A DNA stretch of 64,000 nt from positions 19,775,893-19,839,892 of the forward strand of contig NC_049985.1 of assembly GCF_000003815.2 (NCBI RefSeq), given 5' to 3'. Under the pieces are notes generated by a model. It searched no databases. It saw only the letters and a list, made by a program, of their open reading frames with translations, and had not been told where the DNA came from. Source of the DNA: Branchiostoma floridae (lineage: Eukaryota > Chordata > Leptocardii > Amphioxiformes > Branchiostomatidae). Shown piece after piece: positions 19,666 through 30,742 of the stretch (position 1 is its first letter; each line of letters begins with the position of its first letter). Position numbers and translations under genes: made by a program.

Positions 19666-20984
19666 TAAGATAGCTGCCTACTAGTGCTGTTTTCTACAAA
19701 CGTTTGATTGTGTACAACTGTGTTTGTTGAGCTCTAGATCTACTGCTGCTTGTTACTGTATTCTCCCGAGGATGTATGTCCCAAAGACGCGCCGCGCCCC
19801 CTGCATACAGAACCGTCCAAATCCCCTGTCCGGAATGTGGGTGAGGGAACTCGCCGACAAACGTTCTAAGTCATGCATCTTCTTACTAACGGCTTAGTTT
19901 GTGATGAACGATTATGTAGGAAGCAGAAGTATGAACTCAATCACTAAGAGGCCATCAAAGCATCGCTAAAGGTAGAAAATATCCTTGGTAAAAAAAGACA
20001 TTTCGGCCAAGTATATGTAACGTTACATGTATGCGGCCGGCGCGTGCGTTTGTTTCATTGTAGAATATAATATCCATGGTTAAAAAAACATGTCCTGTTA
20101 ACATTGACAAAAGGTTAAAGTTGGCCAAAATATTGCAGTAGTTTTACCATGCTACAATTGCTTATAGGTAAACATGAGGCATACAATATTTCCACATTAC
20201 ATTTACAATAACGCCCAAAAATGAGTCCACGTGTTGACAAAAAATGTAACTATGAATTCAAACAAAACTCATAATTTCCCAAAAAGAGATGAATAATGGC
20301 TAAAATATTGAAAGATTGTAGCGTCGCCTTTTATTTCTGTCAGGTACATTTCAGCCACGTATCTGCATGCGGTCAGTGAGTCCGTTTAAGTTTGGCCAAT
20401 CTTAGATAAGCAAAACCACACTAACTGTTTGTTTTAAAGACACACCCGCGCCCCCTGGCTACCGCACTATACAGTGCAGAACCCGGGCCAAGACAAGGCC
20501 GAACACAAGTGTAAAAAAAACTTTTAAACTTTCGAACAACTTGGTTGGTGATTAATAATCAAATAGCAATTCGAGGGTTGAATCGAATCTCTAAGTTTTT
20601 TTGTTACTAAATGCATCAAAGCATTGCTACTTGTTATATGTAGAATATAGTGTCATTGGTAGACACACGCACACATACACAAACATGTCCTGCTTACGTT
20701 GACCAAAGGTGAAATTTAGCCAAAACATTGCAGCAGTTTTACCGCGCTATAATCAATCATAGCTAGGAGAATACAGAGGCCAATGCCCTTTTCATCAACT
20801 TCGATTCACTAATCTAGAAGGCTTACTTATGAATCACAGTACCTTTTTAAAACTTTATTACATTCGTCAAGATCAAGAAGAATATATGTTTTCAGTTATG
20901 CCTTAGTGTGGGTCTGTATGTAGGTTGAGAATATAAGTAAAGAACCTTTTATGATATTTACATATAAATGTCACGGGTGTTAAG

Positions 20985-21340
20985 CTAAAAAGGGCACAAC
21001 CCGCCGTACTTGCAAGTGCGTGCTGTCTACGTGCCAAAACGTGGGCAATCTTTTGGTATCCGTAAGTGGTACAGTACCGTCTCCGTACGAACACGTGGTG
21101 AATCCCACGGATTTGGGAGCACGCAGACACGCCGTAGAAATTTAAGTGCATGCACGCAGACACGCCGTAGAAATTTAAGTGCATGCATGCCTTTCTCTGC
21201 GTTCGGGCTGTGGATTCTCCTCCCGTACATGCCAGTGCGGGCAACGCACCTGCCCTGTACAGCCTGAACGTTTTCAGAAATACGTGGCGGTTTTGGGCTC
21301 CCAAAAAAACGTCCGGAAAAATTGCACGTACGTACTTAGC
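20985..21340. mobile_element. Family C inverted-repeat element
   Basis: The left end TTAAGCTAAAAAGGGCACAA is intact. The right end GCACGTACGTACTTAGCTTTAA lacks the usual GGCGGGTTGTGCCC. A 33-bp internal direct repeat (GCACGCAGACACGCCGTAG, twice near 21120-21180) distinguishes this copy. Confidence 0.7.
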
Positions 21341-23099
21341 TTTAACAAGAAAACCGGTTGGGTATCGGTGTGGGACACGTCTAAGTTCACCAGGGACATA
21401 CTACAAAATTTACATCAAATAAATATTTAAAAAAAAAGTATTCAAATAAAGACAGTGTCTTGAATAAACGGATTATTCAAGTTATTAGACAGACGCACCA
21501 TCGGAAACCAGCCCGGCAAACGTAATGGGCTGCGTGTCATTTCTCTCGTCCTTGGTCCTTTGTTCTTTGTCGTTGGTAACTTGGATGGGTGCTTGGTTTG
21601 CCTGTAGGAAGAATCCCGACTATGCCTACATGCTTTGTATTCTGAGGTCTGTATTACATTAGACACTTCAAATGGACATGATTAAACATTAATCTACAAT
21701 GTTCATTTAATTTGATAAAGTGCATAAATGGAATTTACAGTTTGTCTTGAAAATAGCGTAATGGTGACTTACAAATTGAAAGAAATGTGTGAAGACACGT
21801 TTTTGAATATGTAATGTTTTTGAGAGTGGACCATTGTTGCCCGTCGGTTGTATGAGAACTATTCATGCTCAGAGCAGTAACATCTTGTACTAACTAACCA
21901 TTAGAACTACCCTGTGAACGAGACCCGCAGTTTCATGATCCCCGGATGGGCAACGATGGTGGACGATATGGAAATGGTAGGGACAGGCCGTAAAAATACC
22001 GGGACGGGTAGCACAGTTAGTTTTAGACCCCCCCCCCCCCAACCGCACACGTCATTTGTATTTTGTTATGTGGCGCTGTTGAAATAAGTTGTTAAACTTG
22101 AGTGCATTGTCATTGTTATGTGTTTTTGAATAAAAAAAAAATGCGCAGTGACCTTGCGTCTAACGTAGTCATGTTTTTTCCCTCAAATTTTCTGGTTGAC
22201 CCAAAACTTGGAACACTTTACACCGATCCGTTCTTCATTTAAACAAAAGCTCTATACATGAACTTGTATTATCATTTAGTAGTGTGGATGAAAATGAACA
22301 TTGATCACTTCTGTATATATGAGAAGTATGTCCCAACATTAACGTTACCACATATGCGTACCACTGTTGTCGGGCTGAGAAAATGCTACTAGTATTCTCA
22401 CTGTCGGTATGCGTTGGTAAAAAGATTATCACGCGAGCACGCAACTTTTAACCTAGACTTTCATAGAATCGCGAAAACACCAGTGGAATCAAAAGACTAA
22501 GTGCTGGCATACTACACACCCTGTGTGTCCTCGACTTGACGGACCTCGAACACAACATAGAACCCGATCAATGTTTACATGGAGCAGGGATAGGGTAAAA
22601 CTGACTTGTTAAGTTTGCAAAACTAAAATCAACAAAAGATAAAACTAACACATAAAATTTCCTTGATAAATCTCATACAATTACAGATTGTTCTAGCCCT
22701 AGAAATATAGACACTTTTGGGGTATTAATCTCATAAGGTTCGATAGCTACGGTCGTTGAACCGGGGTCGTTGACCTCATTTCGAACAACATTCTGATGTT
22801 CTAAAGGTGTTGTACAGTTTGATGTTGATTGCTAGTATATTTTAAGAATTTTGCTTTAAAACATCGATTGTTTTGTGTCTATATGGGCCCAAATGACCAA
22901 AAAGCGGTGTCTCATGCGACGACCTACCAGCTTGCTAAATTTCAACTTATTTCAAGGTCTAAACGTGTTTTTTTCTCTTGGAGAAGAAGAGGAAACATCC
23001 TGATTTCCTCTTGCGAAGTTTAACAAAATAATTACGAAAATAATTTCATCAGGTTGGTAGAATATAGGAGAATTCTTGTACGCAACCAAAGTTAAACTT

Positions 23100-23260
23100 A
23101 ATACACGTTTGAGATAATGTTCTCGCCGCAAAAGCGCCACCTACATCGGCTACATATCGCGGCAAGAAGCAAAACTCCAGTCAGAAGCTCTGAAGAAGGT
23201 GCCTCATAGACACCGAAACGTCAGCCGTTTGTGCCGTTGTGATACATTTTTATTTCTACC
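23100..23260 (+). mobile_element. Penelope-like motif fragment
   Basis: It holds GCGCCACCTACATCGGCT and then CTGAAGAAGGTGCCT...AGACACCGAAACGTCAG, a stem-forming motif equivalent to the one at 1000-1060. A near-identical copy lies in the second segmental duplication. Confidence 0.55.
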
Positions 23261-23827
23261 ACGTTTGCCCAGAGACGCGCCCGCACCCTCTGCGCACAGA
23301 ACCGTAAAATAACTCTTACCGGGACCCGGACGAGGCTGCAGGCACCCGCCGACTAACATTCAAAGTCATGCATCTTCTTACGAACAGATTCGTTCGTGAT
23401 AAATGGTTTAGTAGCAGGTAGAGGTTTGAACCCAATCACTTAGAGAATTTCTGTGTATATTACATGCATCAAAGCATGGCTATAGTAGTAGAATATAGTG
23501 TCATTGATATTAAAAAAAAACATCTCTTGTTTACATTGACCAAAGGTTAAAGTTTGCCAAAATATTGCAGCAGTTTCATGGTGCCATAATTGATCATAGG
23601 TAAGCACAGAGGCCATTGTCTACATTTCATTTACAATTATACCAAAAAAACTGTAACTATGAATTAAAGAAAAACTTGCAGTTCCACAAGAATCGACGAT
23701 TAAAATCGAAAAGATTTTTTATGACTGTTGTGCCGCCATTTATTTCTGCCAGTTGCATTTTTTGCAGCATTTCTGCATGCGGCCGATGCGTGCGTTTGCT
23801 GTGGATGTCAATATTCTTTGTTGTGGG

Positions 23828-24084
23828 TGACATCATTTTGCACCAATCACAGGGAAGTAAATTCCCCTAGATCAATCTACATAATACGGACATCGCGGAC
23901 TCTGTTGCGCAGTTTAATTTAGAATACTTGGACAAACAAGACGTATCGAACTGTAGACCGGGTCTTCAACTGGTCCTGGTCCTCCACATCCAGATCTACT
24001 TAAGATCTACTTTGGGTGACTTCAGATTGTCCGATAGATTGTCCAACATCTAGAGAACCGTATCGACTGTATTTAGCACCCAGG
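23828..24084 (+). promoter_or_regulatory. Promoter-donor module 2
   Basis: The core is at 23828-23847. The donor CACCCAG|GTAAGTTTT is at 24083/24084. A second TATCTAGCACCCAG|GTAAGA donor follows at 24274/24275. Confidence 0.55.
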
Positions 24085-25093
24085 TAAGTTTTCCATTAGC
24101 GCTGCTTTCTACACTGTTGAACGAGACCGAGATTGTCCGAAAGATGGTCCTGATGGTTGTTGGACCGTACCGAACCTGACAGTGACTTCAGGTCGAGATT
24201 GTCCGAAAGATTTTTTGACATATATATACACGATATGCACCTAGCGCACCGTACCGACTGTATCTAGCACCCAGGTAAGATAGTTTCCCTACTGGCGCTG
24301 CTTTCTACAAACGCTTGACCTTGTAGAATTAATAGTTGTTGAGTTATACTGCTCCATATTGCTGTATCCTTCGCAAGACATGGCAGGTTTGTGATGGTAG
24401 AACAAATGTTTGTCAAAAAAGGCGCGCCTGCCCTTGTCCGCTGCATTCAGAACTGTCCAAAATTCATGGCCGAGACTTGATTGGAGACACACGCAGACCA
24501 ACTATCAATGGCAAGCATCTTCTTAAGAACGGCTTCGTATGTTATAAATGATTAAGACGCAAGGAGAGAGTTGAACACAATCACTGAAAGTCTTCCTATG
24601 TATTAATTCCATGCATCAAAACATCGCTAATAGGTTGAATGAAATGTCCTTGTTAGGACAAAATAAAACGATGTCCTGTTTACAGTGACCAGAGGTTGAG
24701 GTTGGCCACAATAATTCAGCAGTCATATCATGCTAGGTTTCATTAACGGTAAATAAGGACGCCTATGCGCTCAGAGCCGTAAAATAAACCTGACCGAGAC
24801 GACCAACTTTCAAAGTCATGCATCTTCTTACGAACGGCTTCGTTTGTGATAAATGATTAAGTAACAACTAGAATTTTCAATCCAATCATTAAGATAATAT
24901 CTGTATATTCATTAGATGCATCAAAGCATGGCTAATAGAAGAATACAGTGTCCTTGGTACAAAAACAATGCGCTGTTTACATTGACGAAAGGTTAAAGTT
25001 TGCCAAATATAGCAACAGTTTTATGGTGCTATAATTGATCATAGGTAAGCACAGAGGCCTTTAATTTGACTCCAATTTTTTTTTTACAATTAT

Positions 25094-25438
25094 TGTTTGT
25101 TTGTTTGTTTATTTTTATTTAACCAGGGATACATATCGCCTATTTAGGCGTTTTTCAAAGTTCCCTGAGGGGCAACCCCGAAACATACATGCAACATAAA
25201 AGCGATATCAAGTAACATAAATGGTAACATATCGAGTACTAACGAAAATTAACAAAACTTAGCTTACAAATGATAAAGTAAAACAAATCAATTATACAAC
25301 GAAAGCATAATATAACTCGAAATCATTATCAAAATGAAATAAATGGAAATGGATAGAGATTTGCATACCAATGTGAACAAAACAAGAAAAGACATAATAG
25401 TTACGTTTTAGACCATGTGGTATTCTGTTTTGTATACC
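25094..25438 (-). mobile_element. LINE-type 3' fragment, 345 bp
   Basis: Inserted in an array block with a 6-bp duplication, AATTAT, at 25088-25093 and 25439-25444. On the minus strand it ends in an (AAAC)n tail. The TTTATTTAACCAGGG sequence near that end is typical of LINE 3' ends. No coding part remains. Confidence 0.7.
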
Positions 25439-25647
25439 AATTATACCAAAAAAACTGTAACGATGAATTAAGAAACCAAACTTACAGTTCCGCAAGAATC
25501 GACGATTAAAATCGAAAAGATTGTATATGATTGTTGTGCCATGTGCCATGACGGATTGATGTTCGATCCGCCAGTTACATTTCTACGACCTTTCTACATG
25601 CGGTCGGTGCGTGCGTTTGTTGTGGATGTCAATATCTTTGTTGTGGG

Positions 25648-25920
25648 TGACATCATTTTGCACCAATGACAGCGTAGTAAAGTCCCCTCGATCAATCTAC
25701 ATAATACGGGCATCGTGGACTCTGTTGCGCAGTTGATTTTAGAATACTCGGACAAACAAGACGTACCGAACTGTAGACCGGGTCTTCAACTGGTCCTGGT
25801 CCTCCACATCCAGTTTCTCTCGGCACTGTTAAGATTGACTGTTTGTGACTTCAGGTCGAGATTGTCCGAAAGATTATCTGACAATTTCGCAAACCGTATC
25901 GTCTATTTTCAGCACCCAGG
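25648..25920 (+). promoter_or_regulatory. Promoter-donor module 3
   Basis: The core is at 25648-25667, with ACCAATGAC downstream. The donor CACCCAG|GTAAGATAG is at 25919/25920. The GTTGCGCAGT block lies about 70 bp after the CCAAT box, a usual distance for a start site. Confidence 0.55.
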
Positions 25921-26873
25921 TAAGATAGCTTTCCACTAGCGCTGCTTTCTACAAAGTAATGTTTGATCGTGTTAACCCATTAATGTCTGTTGAGCTCTAC
26001 TTCTGCTTATTGTTGTATCGTTCGCTAGACATGACAGGGTTGCAACTTGTGATGGTAGAACAAATGTTTGCCCCAAAGACGCGCCTACCCGCGTCCCCTG
26101 CGTACAGAACCGCCCCTATCCCGGACGGAGACGAAGGTGCACACACACATGTAGACCGACTTCAAAGTCATGCATCTTCTTACAACCAACTTCGCTTGTG
26201 ATGAATGATTAAGTAGCAAGGAATGGATTGTAAACAACAATAAATATGCTCTCTGTATGCTCTGCTGCTGCTGACTGCTGTATCCTTCCCGAGACATACC
26301 TCATTGGTAATGTCAAACCACATTAATCTTGACAGACTTTTCGAAGGCGTTAGACCGTGTGTGTCATACCACTACCATCAACAAACTTTTATCCATGGGT
26401 ACACGAGCATCACTGATTCCATGGCTATGTAGCTTTATGTCTAACCGCAGACAGCGTGTCCGGTATCAAAATTCCATGTCCGACTGGGAAACCCTAACGT
26501 CCGGAGTGGCCCAGGGGACCTTACTTGGCCAACTGGTGTTCCTAGCCATGATCAACGACGCCACGCCCACAAGTTTTTGTTGGAAGTAACAACTAAGTTT
26601 CACCACGCCCACTACTCAATACCCAGCCTTGGAGAAGTTAGGATAGGGACAAATCCATCAAATCTTCAGACCGACCTTGACTCTCTTGACACTTGGTCTG
26701 AACAGAACTCTATGTTGCTTAACCCCAAAAAATGTAATGCAATGCACTTTTGTTTTATGCGTATTCCTCCGGCGATGCCTCCTCTAACCCTCGGTGGACA
26801 GACACTTGGCATCGTCACACAAGCCAAACTACTCGGTTTGCACATCCGGTCAGACTTACGGTGGTCCGATCAA

Positions 26874-28349
26874 GGTAGCAGAACACAGTATTAATGGGCG
26901 AACCCCGGGGTGTATGACGCGGGTACATAAAATAGTACGGATAAACTTGTTGAAGGAGAGGTACAAAGCCTTATTTGAGGGGCAGCCAGATATAACCTGT
27001 GCTACGTGGTCACGGAAGGTGTCGACTCTGAGACTGCATGGTTTGGATTGTGAAAGTTTTCTATTTTGTGTATAAATGCGCCCCATTACGCAACTGCCTT
27101 TCTAGCGTGAGCCGGCTGCAGTTCTGTGACCTCCGCAGAGGGGCATTTCAAAGAGGGCGTGAGAAGACGATACGCCGACAGTATTTTGTTGTTTTTTAAT
27201 ATATTGTGGCTTGTACCTTCAACTCAAACATCTCCGATTTTGGTATTCCAAAAGTGCACCCTACTATATTTTTCAATGCGTCGAAGCTAGTCACCTTGAG
27301 GCCCTTAACTATAGAAATCCCCATAGGCCGAAAACTGTGTTCTGCTACCTTCAACCGCAACGGGTATTGGCCAAAAACTGACAAAAGCGTTATATTTGGG
27401 CAAAGTTGCTTGGTATGTCAGGTCCTGGCGTAGACTCCCTTGAAATAAGCCTGTTTGCTCTACCGTCAGACGGCCGTTGCCATGGCAACGGCCACTATGG
27501 GCCTTTCCCTATGCTTAACTATGGGACTTAGTGTGAAAGCGCCTTTGGCCCGAAACCCGCACCCCCCCCCTTTTTCTGCGGCAACTAACCTTGAATCTAA
27601 CCCTAAATCACTTCTAACGTAACAACAGACACAGATTGTCTCCGTTTTCATGAAAAAAGCAGCCAGAATAGTGAATTTGATCAGATAATGAGACCACTAA
27701 ATGGCCCGTTCTATGAGCCCTGTACGGGGCCTAGCTAGTGGCAGGTGCCAAAGTACAAAGTTGCCGAAATCTCAGCAACCGCTTGAAAGTGGGGAAAGTT
27801 AATTGGCAGAAGTTTACATCTTTACTAGTTTCGTTGTATGAACGAAAAAAAATCCAAGGTCAAGTTCGTTCAAGGTAGCAGAACACAGTATTAATGGGCG
27901 AACCCCGGGGTGTATGACGCGGGTACATAAAATAGTACGGATAAACTTGTTGAAGGAGAGGTACAAAGCCTTATTTGAGGGGCAGCCAGATATAACCTGT
28001 GCTACGTGGTCACGGAAGGTGTCGACTCTGAGACTGCATGGTTTGGATTGTGAAAGTTTTCTATTTTGTGTATAAATGCGCCCCATTACGCAACTGCCTT
28101 TCTAGCGTGAGCCGGCTGCAGTTCTGTGACCTCCGCAGAGGGGCATTTCAAAGAGGGCGTGAGAAGACGATACGCCGACAGTATTTTGTTGTTTTTTAAT
28201 ATATTGTGGCTTGTACCTTCAACTCAAACATCTCCGATTTTGGTATTCCAAAAGTGCACCCTACTATATTTTTCAATGCGTCGAAGCTAGTCACCTTGAG
28301 GCCCTTAACTATAGAAATCCCCATAGGCCGAAAACTGTGTTCTGCTACC
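26874..28349. mobile_element. Composite element with 476-bp direct terminal repeats
   Basis: Two 476-bp direct repeats, 26874-27349 and 27874-28349, appear identical base for base at an offset of exactly 1000. They flank a 524-bp non-coding middle. Each repeat begins GGTAGCAGAACACAGT and ends with its exact complement ACTGTGTTCTGCTACC. The whole unit is bounded by TCAA at 26870-26873 and 28350-28353, and the interrupted LINE reads through when it is removed. The layout is like a terminal-repeat retrotransposon in miniature, but the ends are not TG...CA and no primer-binding site was recognised. A DNA-transposon composite is the alternative. Confidence 0.85.
27472..27493. promoter_or_regulatory. 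Perfect 22-bp palindrome containing an RFX X-box
   Basis: GGCCGTTGCCA followed by TGGCAACGGCC is self-complementary. Its centre GTTGCCATGGCAAC (27476-27489) is an ideal RFX-family X-box. It lies in the non-repeated middle of the composite element. The same 14-mer occurs at 63962-63975. Confidence 0.75.
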
Positions 28350-29183
28350 TCAAGTTGATGTCATGGTGTCATGGTGTCAAAGGGCAGCAGACGGCTGTAT
28401 CTCCTCAGTAGGCTTCGTCGAGCGGGTCTCACTTGCGCTGACCTCATCACCGTGTATTGTGGATACATAAGACCTACATTCGAATATGCTGCTCCGTGCT
28501 GGAACGCAGGGCTCACAAAAAGTCAATCTAACAGTCTAGAAAGAATCCAGAAACGGGCTTGCAGAATCATGTTGGGGAGTCAGTACTTGTCGTACTCTGA
28601 AGCCCTTATCACACTTGGCCCCCAACGCCTGTCAGAACGCAGATTGTCTCTGTGCCAGGACTTTGCCCTTGCAGTATCCAAATCTGCAAGGTATGCCCCC
28701 TGGCTGCCCCCAGCCCGCAACCAGCCATACAGCATGCAGCTCAGGCGCACTCGGCCCTACAAACTGCCAACTGGTACCAAGCGGTACCTCACTAGCCCAG
28801 TCCCTTCAATTTTGAACATTCTGAACGCACTATAAGTAACACTGAAGTTGAACTGTGCTTCAGATTCTCTCTGTACCCTTGTCGATTGTCAACAGTGAAT
28901 AACTGACTGTGTTTGTACAATATTATATTCCGATGTAAATAGTTTAAACGATTTTTAAAAGTGACATAGTTTTTATATGATAAATATGTATCTAGCAGTA
29001 AATCGTGTACATGTACTTGTCGATATCCGCACTCGTAATTTACATTTTAAATTGTGTTTGCATCTAAGCCACTATTGTGATTGAAAAGCTGCACAATTCA
29101 GCCTCCTCTGGTGGCTGCAAGGTTACTTTTATTTCGTGTCATCTATATTTCTGTGAAACGAATAAACCAGTCTACTACTACTA

Positions 29184-30600
29184 CATGCGCTAGTAATGTC
29201 TACCCCCGAAGACGCCCCCTTGCGATTCGGGCGGATGTAAGGTCCTTGTCCTTTCATTAAGTTGGTAGAAAATATTAGATAGAAGGCAAAATAAACCTAT
29301 GTCCTGTTTACATTGACCGAGGGTTAGGGCTGGCAATACATTTCGTTGTTTAATAAATACAAGCGCGTCCAGTCAACACAGATGCTGTCAATCAGGTATT
29401 GTAAGCTAATATGACTTATACGGATTCTGATGTCAATCCGTAACAGTCTGAATGATATATATATATATATATATATATGTGCCTTGAAAAAACACTTAAC
29501 GCCTAATTTCCTCAGTCTACTCAGGTAAAAATTAATACATAGCTTCTTTTACCGCCGTCAGTGTTTTATTGGGCTAAAACTCTGGCAGTTTAAAGTTACT
29601 TACAATTTGAATGTACAAAGTTTACGTAATAAAAAACAACAGCAACACTAGAAGTACGTACATTTGCTCGGGAAAAAATACATCACTTTTCTTTCCAGTA
29701 CAGTGAGAGAAATGTTGCCACTATAGACATATGGCCACTATAGAAAAAATGCTGATCTATTGACGAAGAGCAATAAGTTACACATAATTTTAGCACCCAT
29801 TGATCTTTATTCATATAAAAATTGCATATGTAAGCCAATTGTTTAGATTTACAGTTCAAATAATTATGACGAGAAATATTGATGAGAAATTAATCAATTT
29901 CGCCAATGTCAAACCTACGTATCAAAACTAAACGCAAACTGGCCAATTTTCCCGCGTTTTCCGCCATGTAACATTTTCTCAAATGTCTCAACTAACCCTA
30001 CCAAAGTAAGCTCTGCCGAAAATGATTGATATCGCCATGCGGAATGTTGATTAATTCAACGACAAAGACAGGTATTCTAACGTTCAATGCATGCGTACCG
30101 TCCTCTACCTCTCAAATGACCCTATCTGAACTCCAAAACCTCGCAAACTACTATTTTAAACCGGGCAAAGGGTGACACACACATGTATGGCCACTGTAAG
30201 GCTGTAATATGCATGTGTTTCTGTCTGTATATACGGCATTGGAAGTCAGGTTATGAAAATTAATTAGCATTCGCCTTTCTCGGCGCTGATTGGCTGGCCC
30301 TATTAAATTCAATTAACTCGCGAAAGCCCAGACTGCCGCAGGTGTGTGGGGTCACTGGAGTTCACGGGTGGAGGCCGAAAGAAAACCAATTTCTCCTCAG
30401 AAAAGTGCTGAAATTAAGCATTTTAAAGTAGTTAATGCCACAAATTTTACTTAGATCATTTTACCAACTATCTAATGCCTATCTACACTAAATGTCAGGC
30501 CATTCCATTGTAAGACCAGGGTACAGGGGGCCAAAATATACCGTTTTGGTCAAAAGATAACCTTTAAACCTCAATAAAATCATTTTAGAGGCAGATATGA

Positions 30601-30676
<76 letters not shown>

Positions 30677-30740
30677 AACATTACGAATACAATATATTTC
30701 ACCATACTATGTATGGCTGAAATATAATAAACGGATAAGG
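29184..30740. other. Array spacer without recognised gene
   Basis: It has an array fragment near 29280-29330, an (AT)n run at about 29457-29478 and a pure (AAAG)n microsatellite at about 30600-30679. Otherwise nothing was recognised. Confidence 0.6.
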
Positions 30741-30742
30741 GA

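Larger units (their letters stand above)
21482..24100 (+). repeat. Segmental duplication, copy 1
   Basis: Closely matches 30743-33350 in the same orientation, at an offset of about 9.23-9.26 kb, with scattered substitutions and short indels. Similarity continues more weakly into the array beyond both ends. It contains a minus-strand open frame 21666-21442 (MSNVIQTSEYKACRHSRD...) that stays open in the second copy. No splice context or family was recognised for that frame. Confidence 0.85.
26300..29183 (+). mobile_element. CR1-like LINE fragment, split by a later insertion
   Basis: Coding remnants lie at 26320-26869 and 28354-28835. The first reads LTDFSKALDRV (RT motif A, normally F-D) and then TSGVAQGTLLG (motif B). 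A frame change removes the catalytic (Y/F)xDD block, and the frame resumes with LDTWSEQNSMLLNPKKC and LLGLHIRSDLRWSDQ. After the inserted element it continues LYLLSRLRRAGLTCADLITV and YIRPTFEYAAPCWNAGLT, stopping at 28833-28835. The 3' UTR ends AATAAACCAG then (CTA)n at about 29160-29183. It is 5'-truncated and inactive. Confidence 0.85.

Noticed and set aside
26085-26297. Minus-strand 70-codon frame
   Set aside because: Lies over array blocks shared with many other units in which the frame is not kept.
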